A stretch of 43,426 bases of DNA from Arthrobacter sp. ISL-65 (GCF_018613795.1 NZ_JAGGPN010000068.1:1-43426), one strand, 5' to 3'; positions 31,728 to 40,511 are shown, counted from the first letter of the stretch. Notes: generated from the letters alone by a model not told the origin. Translations and numbers: made by a program.

Positions 31728-32424
31728 GGGCTCCACCTGCTCGGTGCCCGGGTGTTCGTCCGCGCTCACGGCATGCTCACGGTTGTTTACTTCCTCCACG
31801 AACGCCTCGCACGCCGCCTCGAGCTCCCCGAAGGACGCGTAGTCACCGCGGGTTGGTGTCCTGGGCACGAGATCAGGCTTGGCCAGTTTCACGCTCGCTT
31901 CGACCCCGCCCGTCGCGGCGGGGTCCGCCGGCTGGCAGGTCAGCACCGTTACCCCGCAGTGGCGGGCGAAGTGGACCGGACCGCGCCGAGCGTGTTCGCG
32001 GCACTGGACCGGTGTTTCCGGATTCTGGGCGGGGTACTTCAGCCACATCCCCGGCTCGGTGATCCATGGCCGGGTGGACCCGCACATGCCCCAGCCGCCA
32101 CGCGGCCTTGACCTGCGCGATGGCCCGGCGGGGTGGGCCGCTCCGACCCCTCGTAGCCCAGGCCCAAGAGCTTTTCGTGGGCTTTGTCGGCGCAGATCCG
32201 TCCCTTGGACGCCTCGATCTATTCCTCTATCTTGGGCAGGAACACGTCCGTGGCCCCGGGCCGGGGTGTGGGCTCGGCGATGGGCCGGCCGGCGTCGTCC
32301 CGGGCAGCGATATGCCTGGCAAGAGTGTGTGGTGGGAGCATCCCGTGAGCTTCGCCGTGGCGCGCAACGATCCGGTCAGATCGTAGGCAACAAGAATTTC
32401 CATGATTTCTCCGTCATGCTTCAT
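31728..32424 (-). pseudogene. istA: IS21-family IstA transposase, decayed, deleted and internally inverted
   Basis: The minus strand starts with the IstA opening (KHDGEIMEILVAYDLTGSLRA, TAKLTGCSHHT) at about 32424. It continues through frameshifts and a stop with ICADKAHEKLLGLGYEGSE, RAIAQVKAAWRLGHVRVH and PWITEPGMWL. It then resumes at HFARHCGVTVLTCQPADPA and GGVEASVKLAKPDLVP, ending with LEAACEAFVEEVNNREH. Two segments in between are in the opposite orientation. Positions 31968-32040 encode DRTAPSVFAALDRCFRILGG on the plus strand, and 31728-31775 encode HLLGARVFVRAHG on the plus strand. Both are familiar IstA pieces (catalytic core edge and C-terminal domain). Most of the DDE catalytic core is missing. 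It is clearly dead. Confidence 0.8.
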
Positions 32425-32525
32425 ACAAGGCCTCTTCCTGGGCGACATTTGGTGCGACTAGACACCGTCATCAAACCCAGGGGAGAGGCCCCCGCCGCTT
32501 AGGACCCGGTCGGTGCAGTAAGGAA

Positions 32526-32605
32526 GTGGGCAGATCTCATGGTCACCGGTGGGCAGTTTTACTGGCGGTGAGTGGCATTTTCGTGGCCGCCTATAGGCAG
32601 TTTTT
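32526..32605. repeat. IS21-type end: four tandem repeats of 21-23 bp
   Basis: GTGGGCAG-type units start at 32526, 32549, 32572 (GTGGCATT) and 32593 (ATAGGCAG), spaced 23, 23 and 21 bases. Multiple tandem transposase-binding repeats at the ends are a hallmark of IS21 elements. This end is directly next to the truncated FAH-family pseudogene. Confidence 0.65.
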
Positions 32606-32617
32606 CATGATCGCAGA

Positions 32618-33000
32618 CAGCTCGGCACGGCCAAGGACAATAACGCATTCTGCGCCATCGGCCCGCTGATCCGGCTCTTCCCCGAGGGCTTCACGCAACT
32701 TGGCCCGCATCAGCCGCCCCTTCGAAGAGCCCATCGAAGCGGCGAACAGCAGCCACCAACATCCCGACGGGTTCGCCCTGTTCACAGGAACACTGTTCGC
32801 CCTCACCTAGGACCGCGACACCGAAGGCCTCGGCTTCACCCAAAAGAACGGTGACGTCGTCACCATCAGCAGCCCCCAACTCGGACCGCTCATCAACCGA
32901 ACCCTGGGGACCGAGGAAACGGGGCTTGGACCTTCGGGATCGCTGCTTGTTCCGCTGCCTCGCCCAGCTGGAAACCAGCACCTTGCCATCAAACGCCGCG
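32618..33000 (+). pseudogene. Fumarylacetoacetate hydrolase-family protein, C-terminal fragment
   Basis: The plus strand reads TAKDNNAFCAIGPLIRLF, then in another frame HQHPDGFALFTGTLFALT, a TAG stop, DRDTEGLGFTQKNGDVVTIS and SPQLGPLINRTLGTEET, then WTFGIAA, then LFRCLAQLE in further frames. This is the C-terminal third of an FAH-type enzyme acting on 2-oxo acids such as those of sugar-acid catabolism. At least three frameshifts and a nonsense codon are present, and the N-terminal part is replaced by the IS21 end. Being beside a sugar-oxidation operon, it may once have served that pathway. Confidence 0.75.
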
Positions 33001-33088
33001 AGCCCGAAAGTCGGAATCGCAGCAATAGCAGTTTGCCCGTACACGTGATACGCCCCGACTGGTGCCAGCGGGGCGTATCTGCGCAGTC

Positions 33089-34249
33089 CTACGAACTGAT
33101 GGCCTGGACTTCCTCCTGGCGAATCTCTTCGGATGGCATTGTCTGTTCCACCGTGGCTGCCTGGTTGAGGTTGATCAAGGGAACAGGATCGGGCCTCGCT
33201 GCGGTGCTCTGGATGGGCACGGCGGCTCCGGTGCGCGCCGATACGAGGATGGATTCCATGACCTCGAGCGCGTGGAATGCCAGTACACCTCCGGCGCGTG
33301 GTTCGCTTCCCGCCGCAGTGGCGGCGAGGTCGGCGATGCCAAAGCCGCGGCCTGAATCGACGTAACCGGCGGAGACCGGCAATGTCTCCCAGGACTCGGC
33401 GCCGAGGAGGAACAGCTGAACGTCGCCGTCGAAATGGTTTGGATCCGGAACCACAAGTGAGCCTAGCTCCCCGTGGATTTCGATGTTGGGGGACTTGGAC
33501 TGGACAGCGTCAAAGCTCATGAGCAGCGTGGACAGTGCGCCCGAGGCGTGCATCAGGATGCCGGTGACGTGGGAGTCCGTGGTCACAGGGATGGATTCAC
33601 CTGCCCGGGGGCCCGACCCGATGGTTCGTTCGTTGCGGGTGTGGCTGGCCGCGCCAATCACGGACACGACCGGGCCGAGCAGAGTGACCAGAGCGCTCAC
33701 GTAGTAGGGCCCCATGTCGAGCAGTGGTCCGCCGCCTGGCTGGTAGTAGAAGTCGGGGTTGGGGTGCCAGCGCTCGTGTCCGGGGGTGACCATGGTGGCG
33801 GTGGCGCTGATCGGGGCGCCGATGAGGCCGTCGTCGATGGCCTTCCGGGCGGTCTGGATTCCGGTGCCCAGGACGGTGTCAGGGGCACACCCGACCTTCA
33901 CACCTGCCTTGGCAGCCGCCTCGAGCACTTGCCGGGCTTCCATGACGTTAGCTGCGAGGGGCTTCTCCCCGTAGACGCTCTTTCCGGCGGCGATGGCCTT
34001 TAGCGCGATGTCTGCATGGGCTGCGGGAATGGTTAGGTTGAGAACGAGGTCGACGTCGTCCGCGGCGATGAGTTCGTCAACTGAAACAGCGCGAACGCCC
34101 TCATAGTCGTTTGCGACGGCCTGGGCGCGGGCGGGATCCAGGTCGGCCACCGCTACCAGTTCTACGGCGTGGAGGCGGCGGAAATTGGTGAGGTACTGGG
34201 CGATGATGGCCCCGCAGCCAATGATTCCTACGTTTATCGGCTTGCCCAT
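33089..34249 (-). CDS. Gfo/Idh/MocA family oxidoreductase
   Basis: The 386-aa NAD(P)-dependent dehydrogenase has an N-terminal Rossmann fold (INVGIIGCGAIIAQYLTNF, about 4-23), the conserved EKPLA motif (about 95-99, with the lysine thought to take part in catalysis) and a GFO/IDH/MocA C-terminal domain with PGGGPLLDMGPYYVSAL. Such enzymes oxidise sugar hydroxyls, often at C3, or inositols. The ATG 34249 has AAGGGG upstream. It overlaps the ThuA gene by 16 bases and is the last gene of the sugar operon. Together with the second Gfo/Idh and the TIM-barrel isomerase this suggests keto-sugar chemistry (inference). Confidence 0.92.
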   Translation of the reverse strand: MGKPINVGIIGCGAIIAQYLTNFRRLHAVELVAVADLDPARAQAVANDYEGVRAVSVDELIAADDVDLVLNLTIPAAHADIALKAIAAGKSVYGEKPLAANVMEARQVLEAAAKAGVKVGCAPDTVLGTGIQTARKAIDDGLIGAPISATATMVTPGHERWHPNPDFYYQPGGGPLLDMGPYYVSALVTLLGPVVSVIGAASHTRNERTIGSGPRAGESIPVTTDSHVTGILMHASGALSTLLMSFDAVQSKSPNIEIHGELGSLVVPDPNHFDGDVQLFLLGAESWETLPVSAGYVDSGRGFGIADLAATAAGSEPRAGGVLAFHALEVMESILVSARTGAAVPIQSTAARPDPVPLINLNQAATVEQTMPSEEIRQEEVQAISS

Positions 34250-34932
34250 AGCAGGCCCCTTTCGATGATGGTGCGGACGTTGGTGTCCTGGAGGATGTCG
34301 ACGTGATGGCCGGGGGTGGCGACGAAGATGCGGCCCTTGCCCCATTGGCGGGTCCAGATGGCCGGTGAGGTCACTTCGCGGTTCCAGGGGTCCCACGCGC
34401 GGACCTTCTGGGTGGTGGTGGCGAGGACGTCGATGTAGTCGTCCGAGAGGACCCAGTACTGTTCGGTGACAAGTTCGAAGTCGCCGATGCCTTTGGTGAT
34501 GGGGTGGTCCGCGGCGGCCGGGAGCATGTTGACGGTGTACGGCACGTAGTTGTCGGACTGCTCACCGACGCACTCGTCGGGGTGCTTGCCGGGGTGGCAG
34601 GCGAATTGGCCGCCGATCAGGTGCAAGTAATCGGAGTTGTTGCGGTAGGAGTCGGCGATGCCGCCGTGCCAGCCGGCCAGGCCCGTGCCGTTTTCGACGG
34701 CGGCGCGGAGTCCGGCGAATTCGTCTTTTTCGATGGTGGTCATGGTCATGCACTGCATGATCAGGTCCACTCCGGCCATGTAGGCGGCGTCGGCGTAGAC
34801 CTTGGGGGATTCCTCGACCCTGACGTCGTACCCGTTGTCTTTGAGGAACGGGATGAAGAGTTCCGTGGCCTCGTAAGGCTGATGGCCGTCCCAGCCGCCC
34901 CGGACCACCAGGGCTGTCTTGTTTTCTGTCAT
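34234..34932 (-). CDS. ThuA-domain protein (trehalose-utilisation-like)
   Basis: This 232-aa protein has the ThuA/class I glutamine amidotransferase-like fold: an opening strand KTALVVRGGWDGHQPYEATE, the central LAGWHGGIADSY motif (about 84-95) and a C-terminal GRIFVATPGHH with TIIERGLLWAS. ThuA proteins accompany many disaccharide-catabolic operons with Gfo/Idh enzymes, notably those using 3-keto sugars, but their reaction is unsettled. It lies between the isomerase and the last Gfo/Idh gene. The ATG 34932 is separated from the isomerase stop by about 30 bases. Confidence 0.9.
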   Translation of the reverse strand: MTENKTALVVRGGWDGHQPYEATELFIPFLKDNGYDVRVEESPKVYADAAYMAGVDLIMQCMTMTTIEKDEFAGLRAAVENGTGLAGWHGGIADSYRNNSDYLHLIGGQFACHPGKHPDECVGEQSDNYVPYTVNMLPAAADHPITKGIGDFELVTEQYWVLSDDYIDVLATTTQKVRAWDPWNREVTSPAIWTRQWGKGRIFVATPGHHVDILQDTNVRTIIERGLLWASR

Positions 34933-34961
34933 GAAATGATTCCTTAGTTTTGAACGTTGCG

Positions 34962-35966
34962 TCAGCGACTTGCGAACGCGGCGTCGAACGCGGCAGTGGG
35001 CGGGGCAATCCGGGCAAGTTCCTGCACCATGGCCAGCGCCTGGGGGGCGCCGGTGAGCCGGTCCATGCCGGCGTCTTCCCATTCGATGCTGGTTGGACCG
35101 GTGTAGCCGATGGCGTTCAGGGTGCGGAAGATCCTGTTCCACTGCACGTCGCCGTGCCCGGCGGTGACGAAGTCCCAGCCCCGGCGGGGATCGGCCCAGG
35201 GCAGGTGCGAGCCGAGCCGGCCGTTGCGCCCGTCGAGCTGGCGCACGGACTCCTTCACGTGCACATGGAGGATGTGTTCGGCGAAGTCCTGCAGGAACAT
35301 CACGGGGTCCAGGTCCTGCCAGATGAAGTGGGACGGATCGAAGTTCAGGCCGAAGCTCTTGCGGTGGCCGATGGCTTCCAGGGTGCGTTTGGTGGTCCAG
35401 TAGTCGTAGGCGATTTCCGAGGGGTGGACTTCGAGGGCGAAGCGGACCCCTTGTTCGTCGAAGATGTCCAGAATGGGGTTCCAACGTTCTGCGAAGTCCC
35501 GGTACCCGGCGTCGATCATGGCCTCTGAAGCGGGCGGGAACATCGCCACGGCCTTCCAGATGGAGGAACCGGTGAATCCGGTTACGGTCTTCACGCCGAG
35601 CCGGGATGCGGCCCGGGCCGTGTCCATCATTGCCTCGGCGGCCCGTCGCCGGACTCCTTCGGGCTCGCCGTCGCCCCAGATTTCTGCAGCGAGGATGCCT
35701 TGGTGGCGTTCGTCGATCGGGTCGTCGCAGACGGCCTGGCCGGTGAGGTGGTTGGCGATGGCGAAGACCTGGAGGTTGTTCTTTTCCAGGATGTCCAGCC
35801 GGTCCTGGACATAGGTGTCGTCCTCGGCGGCGCGGCGCGGGTCCAGGTGGTCGCCCCAGCAGGCGATCTCCAGGCCGTCGAAGCCCCACTCGCCGGCGAG
35901 CCGGGCCACCTCCTCGAACGGCAGGTCGGCCCACTGGCCGGTGAAAAGCGTAATAGGCCGGGTCAT
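34962..35966 (-). CDS. TIM-barrel sugar phosphate isomerase/epimerase family protein
   Basis: The 334-aa protein belongs to the AP-endonuclease-2/xylose-isomerase-like TIM-barrel family, as does IolE. Metal-binding motifs are present: ALEVHPSEIAYD (Glu/His), NFDPSHFIWQDLD (Asp/His), HVHVKES (His) and SIEWEDAG (Glu), about residues 194-305. Members act as keto-sugar isomerases, dehydratases or eliminating lyases on metal. The ATG 35966 follows GAAGAAGGAATCCCG. Within the operon it probably acts on the product of a Gfo/Idh oxidation. Similar enzymes eliminate the aglycone from 3-keto-glycosides, but the exact reaction is not known here. Confidence 0.9.
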   Translation of the reverse strand: MTRPITLFTGQWADLPFEEVARLAGEWGFDGLEIACWGDHLDPRRAAEDDTYVQDRLDILEKNNLQVFAIANHLTGQAVCDDPIDERHQGILAAEIWGDGEPEGVRRRAAEAMMDTARAASRLGVKTVTGFTGSSIWKAVAMFPPASEAMIDAGYRDFAERWNPILDIFDEQGVRFALEVHPSEIAYDYWTTKRTLEAIGHRKSFGLNFDPSHFIWQDLDPVMFLQDFAEHILHVHVKESVRQLDGRNGRLGSHLPWADPRRGWDFVTAGHGDVQWNRIFRTLNAIGYTGPTSIEWEDAGMDRLTGAPQALAMVQELARIAPPTAAFDAAFASR

Positions 35967-35994
35967 CGGGATTCCTTCTTCTGTGCTCACGTTC

Positions 35995-37188
35995 TCAGAC
36001 CTTTTGCCATTGGCTGGAGTTGGCGGCGCTGGATTCCACGGCAGCGAGGACACGCTGGACCTGCAGGGCGTCCGCGAAGGACGGCTCCGGCTGGCGGCCG
36101 TCGCCGATCGCTGTGACCAGGTCCACCACCTGGTGGGTGAAGCCGTGTTCGTACCCCAAACCATGGCCGGTGGGCCACCAGTTGCCGACGTAGGGATGCT
36201 CGGGTTCGGTGACGAAAATCCTGCGGAAGCCGGCGTCGGGCGATTCGGCAGCATCGTAGAAGGAGAGGGCGTTCATGTCCTCGAAGTCGAAGGCAAGGGA
36301 CGCCTTGGTGCCGTTCAGTTCCAGCCGCATCGCGTTCTTCCGTCCCAGCGCGTAGCGCGTCGCCTCGAAGACGCCGATGGCGCCCGCTGAAGCAGCGCCG
36401 CCGTCGAACCGGGCGCTGAAGATGGCGGCGTCATCCACGGTGACTGTCCCGAGCGGCGCGTCCTGCCCGATGTCGCCGTGCCCGCCCAGGCCCACCAGGT
36501 CCCCGGCCAGGGGACGCTCCGGAACGAACGTTTCCAGCAGTGCGGAAACGCCGGTGATCTTCTGCCCGGTGATCCACTGTGCTGCGTCGATGCTGTGCGC
36601 TCCGATGTCCCCCAGGGACCCGGACCCGGACTTGCTCTTGTCCAGCCGCCAGGTCATGGGGGCGTTCTCATCTGAGAGCCAGTCCTGCAGGTACTGGGCG
36701 CGGACATGCCGGATGGTTCCCAGCCGGCCTTCGTGCACCATGCGCTTGGCCAGTGCCAGCGCCGGCGTGCGGCGGTAGCTGAACCCGCACATCGCAAAGA
36801 CACCGCGTTTGGCTGCTGCCTCAGCCAGAACCGTCATCCGCTCCGCCTCCTCGACGGAGTTTGCGAGCGGCTTTTCGCACAGCACGTGTTTGCCGGCCTC
36901 GAGGGCGGCGGTCGCGATCTCGGCATGGGTGTCACCGGGCGTGCAGATGTCGATTAGATCGATGTCGTCGCGTTCGATCAGGCGCCGCCAGTCTGTTTCG
37001 ACGGATTCCCAGCCGAGCTTTTTGGCTGCGGCCCTGACGCCGTCGGCGTTCCGGCCGGCGACGGCGGTTAGCTGCGGCTGCAGGGGCAGGTCGAAGAACC
37101 GGGGCGCTGTCCGCCAGGCGTGGGAGTGCGCCGCGCCCATGAAGGCGTAGCCGACCATGCCGACCCGCAATGGCTTTGCGGTAGTCAT
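35995..37188 (-). CDS. Gfo/Idh/MocA family oxidoreductase
   Basis: This 397-aa protein has the Rossmann motif VGMVGYAFMGAAHSHAW (about 9-25), EKPLANSVEEAERM (catalytic Lys of the EKP motif) and the C-terminal domain with GSGSLGDIGAHSIDAAQWI, which contains the D-x-G-x-H substrate-site motif. The N-terminal loop A-H-S-H-A is typical of sugar dehydrogenases acting on glycosides or inositols. It is separated from the ABC permease gene upstream by about 30 bases and from the isomerase gene downstream by 28. It is the first enzyme gene after the transporter and likely catalyses the first oxidation of the imported sugar (inference). Confidence 0.92.
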   Translation of the reverse strand: MTTAKPLRVGMVGYAFMGAAHSHAWRTAPRFFDLPLQPQLTAVAGRNADGVRAAAKKLGWESVETDWRRLIERDDIDLIDICTPGDTHAEIATAALEAGKHVLCEKPLANSVEEAERMTVLAEAAAKRGVFAMCGFSYRRTPALALAKRMVHEGRLGTIRHVRAQYLQDWLSDENAPMTWRLDKSKSGSGSLGDIGAHSIDAAQWITGQKITGVSALLETFVPERPLAGDLVGLGGHGDIGQDAPLGTVTVDDAAIFSARFDGGAASAGAIGVFEATRYALGRKNAMRLELNGTKASLAFDFEDMNALSFYDAAESPDAGFRRIFVTEPEHPYVGNWWPTGHGLGYEHGFTHQVVDLVTAIGDGRQPEPSFADALQVQRVLAAVESSAANSSQWQKV

Positions 37189-37218
37189 TTTCTATGTCCT
37201 TTCGTGGAGTTCCTGGAA

Positions 37219-38124
37219 TTACTTGCTGAAGCCGGCCGTCAGGCCGCTGAGCAGCTGCCGGCGGGCGACGACGTAAATCACCAGGAGGGGTAGGGTGGCC
37301 AGGACCACGGAGGCGAGGATGGCGGGGATGTTGACGCTGAATTCGCCTTGGAAGGTCCACAGTGAGAGCGGCAGCACCCTCGTGGCTGGGCTTTGGGTGA
37401 GGATCAGCGGGAAGAGGAAGCCGTTCCATACGTGGAGGGCGTTGTAGATGCCCACGGTGATGACCGCCGGTTTGGTCATCGGCAGGGCCAGGCGCCACAT
37501 CATGGCCCAGTCGGAGCAGCCGTCCAAGCGCATGGACTCGAATAGCTCGTTGGGTACATCGCGCATGAAGTTGGACAGGATCAGGACGCTGACCGGGATG
37601 GCAAAAGCCACGGATGGCAGGATCAGCGCCAGCAGTGTGTCGTACAGGTGCGCCCTCGTGATCATCCAATAGATGGGAATGATGGTGGCGTGCAGGGGGA
37701 TGGCCAGGCCCAGGAGGAACAGGTTGTTCGTCCAGTTCAGGAACCGGCTTTTACCCCGGACGATTGCGTATGCGGCCATGAAAGACACGGCGAGGGCGGG
37801 GAGCACTGTACCAAGGGTGACGATGACGCTGTTCGTGAAGTACTTGACGAAGTTGTTGTCCAGCACCAGCTTGTAATTGTCCAGCGTAGGTTCTGGGGCC
37901 GGAAGCATCGGATTGGAGGTGAAGAATCCGGCTTGGTTCTTGAAGCTGGTAATCACCACGTAGTAGATCGGGATGATAATGATCGCGAGCCAGAGCCAGC
38001 CTCCCACCCCGCCCAGGAGGTTTGGACGCTGCCGGCCCGGGCCTTTGGTACGGGCAACGGGTGCTGCTGCCGGGTCTGCAGTAACCCGCGACGGAGGAAC
38101 GGGGAGCTGTGTCGTGGAGGCCAT
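37219..38124 (-). CDS. Carbohydrate ABC transporter permease (MalG-type)
   Basis: The 301-aa protein has six membrane segments and the EAA-type cytoplasmic loop that docks with the ATPase (ELFESMRLDGCSDWAMMWRLALPMTKP, around residues 190-216). It is the MalG/LacG-type permease of a carbohydrate-uptake-1 importer. The polar N-terminal 45 residues precede the first helix. It overlaps the upstream MalF-type gene by one base. No ATPase gene is in the operon, so a shared MsiK-like ATPase encoded elsewhere is expected. Confidence 0.94.
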   Translation of the reverse strand: MASTTQLPVPPSRVTADPAAAPVARTKGPGRQRPNLLGGVGGWLWLAIIIIPIYYVVITSFKNQAGFFTSNPMLPAPEPTLDNYKLVLDNNFVKYFTNSVIVTLGTVLPALAVSFMAAYAIVRGKSRFLNWTNNLFLLGLAIPLHATIIPIYWMITRAHLYDTLLALILPSVAFAIPVSVLILSNFMRDVPNELFESMRLDGCSDWAMMWRLALPMTKPAVITVGIYNALHVWNGFLFPLILTQSPATRVLPLSLWTFQGEFSVNIPAILASVVLATLPLLVIYVVARRQLLSGLTAGFSK

Positions 38125-39026
38125 CAGGCACCTTCCAGTTGGCTTGCGTTGCGGTTCTTCCCGCCCAAGCGCTGCAGGAGCAGCGCGAGTCCGAGGCCGA
38201 TGACGATGAGGATGACGCCCAGGGCGCTGGCCGCCCCCATGTCGTTGGCCTTGAAGCCGGTCAGGTACATGTGCAGCGGCAGCAGCCGTGTGCTGTAGCC
38301 GGGGCCTCCGCCGGTGAGCACGAAGATGAGGTCGAAGTAGGCCAGACTGCCTACCACCATCAGCGTGGAGGACGTGATGATGGTGTATTTCAGCTGGGGC
38401 AGGGTGATGTTCCAGAACTGGCGGAACCGTCCCGCCCCATCGATTTCCGCGGCCTCGTAGAGTGAGGCCGGGATCTGGCGCACCCCGCCCTGATAGATCA
38501 GGGTGTGGAACGGGACGAACTGCCAGGCGATGACAAAGACCACCACGAAGAGCACCAGATCCGAATTTCCGAGCCAGTCCTGGGTCAGGATAGGGAGCTT
38601 AAAGCCGGGTCCTAGGCCAAAGTTAGGGTCCAGCAGGGCCTTGAAGGCAATCGCGACTGCGGCAGACGAGAGCAGCAGCGGCAGGAAGTAGAGGACGGCC
38701 AGAGCTGCACGGTATTTTTGCCCGCCGGCCGTAAACACGCCAAGCAGCAAACTGACGGGCGCTTGGACGACGAACGAGAAGAACATGATCTTGGCTGTTA
38801 CTACCAAGGCGTTGCCCGTCACCGGATCCGTCAGGACGGTGGTCCAGCTGGACAGGCCTTCCAGCTTGATCTCGCCGAGCCCGTTCCAGCTCGTGAAGCT
38901 AAGGAAGACGACGCCGATGAGCGGGACGACCGCGAAGGCCAGGAAGAAGATAAGGGCCGGTGCTGCCAGCCACCCCGAGGGGCCCGCGTCGCGGACCCTT
39001 CGGGGTGCAGAACTGAGGGATGTCAC
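38124..39026 (-). CDS. Carbohydrate ABC transporter permease (MalF-type)
   Basis: The 300-aa permease has an N-terminal membrane helix (WLAAPALIFFLAFAVVPLIGVVFLSF) and the EAA loop PASLYEAAEIDGAGRFRQFWNITLPQL. The C terminus is GVILIVIGLGLALLLQRL. It is the MalF partner of the MalG-type permease, to which it is coupled by a one-base overlap (TGATG). It lies six bases after the solute-binding protein gene. Confidence 0.94.
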   Translation of the reverse strand: MTSLSSAPRRVRDAGPSGWLAAPALIFFLAFAVVPLIGVVFLSFTSWNGLGEIKLEGLSSWTTVLTDPVTGNALVVTAKIMFFSFVVQAPVSLLLGVFTAGGQKYRAALAVLYFLPLLLSSAAVAIAFKALLDPNFGLGPGFKLPILTQDWLGNSDLVLFVVVFVIAWQFVPFHTLIYQGGVRQIPASLYEAAEIDGAGRFRQFWNITLPQLKYTIITSSTLMVVGSLAYFDLIFVLTGGGPGYSTRLLPLHMYLTGFKANDMGAASALGVILIVIGLGLALLLQRLGGKNRNASQLEGA

Positions 39027-39032
39027 GGTCTC

Positions 39033-40352
39033 TTACTTCCCGGTCGTCGCGTTCATCGTGGAGACGAACTGCTCGGGGGTGATCTTCTTCAGGAAGATCT
39101 GGTCAAGGTTGGACAGCATCGCGTCGCCCTGGGCCGGGCTCAGGGCCTGGTCCCAGGAGAGCGTGAAGTTGGGCGCCTTTTTGGCCATTCCGTAGACGAA
39201 GGTCAGGAAGTCCTTGTCCGGAGACGCAGCGAGTTTGTCTTCGATTCCGTTGATCACCGGCACGGCCCCCGAATCGATCAAAGCCTTCGTGTCCGCGTCG
39301 GTGAACATGCCATCCTTGACATAGTCCAGTGCGGCCTTCTTCTGCGCATCCGTGGCCTTGGCGGAGATGGACCAGAAGTTGGAGGGGTTGCCTACGACGT
39401 TCGCGGGGTCGCCCTTGCCGCCTTCGACGGCGGGGAAGGTGGTGAAGCCGAGCTTGCCGCTCTTGACGAAGTCGGGCGCGTCTTTCTTCATGCCCTGGTA
39501 GATCCAGCCGCCTTGGAGGATCATGGCCGCCTTGCCGGTGTACATCAGAGCCTGGTCGGCGTTGCTGTCGGCGGCAATGGACGAGAATCCGTTGATAAAT
39601 CCGCCTGCATCAACCAGTTCCTGGATCTTTGTCAGTGCTTCTGTCACCGCAGGGTCAGACCAGGCTCCGGGCTTGTTGGCGGCGATGTTCGCGAAAACCT
39701 CTGGCCCGCCGATGCGCTCGACGAGGTACTCCAGCCACATCAGGTCCGGCCACTTGGACTGGCCGCCGAGGGAGAACGGGGCAATGCCGGCATCCTTGAA
39801 CTTGGGCACGAGTGCCATCAGTTCATCCCAGGTCTTGGGCGGCTGCGCCCCAACCTTCTCGAAGACTTCCTTGTTGTAGTAGAGGACGACAGGCTGGACG
39901 TTGTTGTTGGGCAGGGCGTAGGTCTTGCCGTCCACCTCACCGTTCTTCAGCACCGAGGGAAGGTACCGGTCCTTGACTTTCGGGTTTTCCTTGACGAAGT
40001 CGGACAGGTCAGCGACCTGGCCGGAATCCACATAGGACTTCAGCACCCCACCGCCCCAGCCATAGATGAACGTGGGGCCTTCACCGGCGCCCACGGCGGT
40101 ACGGACCTTGGTTTTGTAGGCGTCATTGGCGAAGAAATCCAGTTTGATCGATTTCTCCGGGTTCGTCTGGTTCCACGAGTCCACGGACTTCTGCATGACA
40201 GGCTGGTTACCGCCGGTCAGACCCCACATGGTGGCCGAGTCACCGCTCACGTTTGAACCGGCAGGACCGGCAGAACCGCAGGCGGCCAGACTAAGCGCCA
40301 CTCCCGCGGCGGAAATTGCCAAGGCAGCAGAGCGCATCTTTCGAATCTTCAT
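39033..40352 (-). CDS. Extracellular solute-binding lipoprotein (family 1)
   Basis: The mature protein is a carbohydrate-uptake-1 binding lipoprotein of about 415 residues. A lipoprotein signal (about 1-25) ends in the lipobox LAAC, with the lipidated cysteine at about residue 25. The body has the family features YYNKEVFEKVGAQPPKTWDEL, AMILQGGWIYQG and SISAKATDAQKKAALDYVK. The start at ATG 40352 gives a normal signal. An ATG at 40367 sits directly on GGAGG and is less likely. It is the first gene of the sugar operon and is preceded by the promoter and operators described. The ligand is unknown; the enzymes suggest a glycoside or pentose-type sugar. Confidence 0.94.
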   Translation of the reverse strand: MKIRKMRSAALAISAAGVALSLAACGSAGPAGSNVSGDSATMWGLTGGNQPVMQKSVDSWNQTNPEKSIKLDFFANDAYKTKVRTAVGAGEGPTFIYGWGGGVLKSYVDSGQVADLSDFVKENPKVKDRYLPSVLKNGEVDGKTYALPNNNVQPVVLYYNKEVFEKVGAQPPKTWDELMALVPKFKDAGIAPFSLGGQSKWPDLMWLEYLVERIGGPEVFANIAANKPGAWSDPAVTEALTKIQELVDAGGFINGFSSIAADSNADQALMYTGKAAMILQGGWIYQGMKKDAPDFVKSGKLGFTTFPAVEGGKGDPANVVGNPSNFWSISAKATDAQKKAALDYVKDGMFTDADTKALIDSGAVPVINGIEDKLAASPDKDFLTFVYGMAKKAPNFTLSWDQALSPAQGDAMLSNLDQIFLKKITPEQFVSTMNATTGK

Positions 40353-40473
40353 TTTGTATCCGTTCATCCTCCGGGCTCAACGCTGGGCACCCGGTAACGT
40401 GTGAAGTGGACTGTCTCGCCGGCTTCGAGGCCGACCGTCCATGTCGTCTGAGCAGTAGGGTCGCACCTGTGCG

Positions 40474-40492
40474 CTTTCGAAAGTTTCGAAAA
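40474..40492. promoter_or_regulatory. LacI-type operator pair (CTTTCGAAAG-TTTCGAAAA)
   Basis: A perfect palindrome CTTTCGAAAG (40474-40483) is followed at once by a second TTTCGAAA. It lies just downstream of the predicted start of the transporter operon's transcription, so a bound LacI protein would block elongation or initiation. Confidence 0.75.
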
Positions 40493-40511
40493 GTTGCGAC
40501 CAGTGGAAGTA

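Noticed and set aside
32691..33044. Minus-strand frame opposite the FAH-family fragment
   Set aside because: The plus strand gives recognisable FAH-family sequence in several frames. The minus translation does not resemble any family.
38718..40256. Plus-strand frame of 512 codons over the transporter genes
   Set aside because: It is antisense to the solute-binding protein and a permease, which carry a lipobox and an EAA loop.
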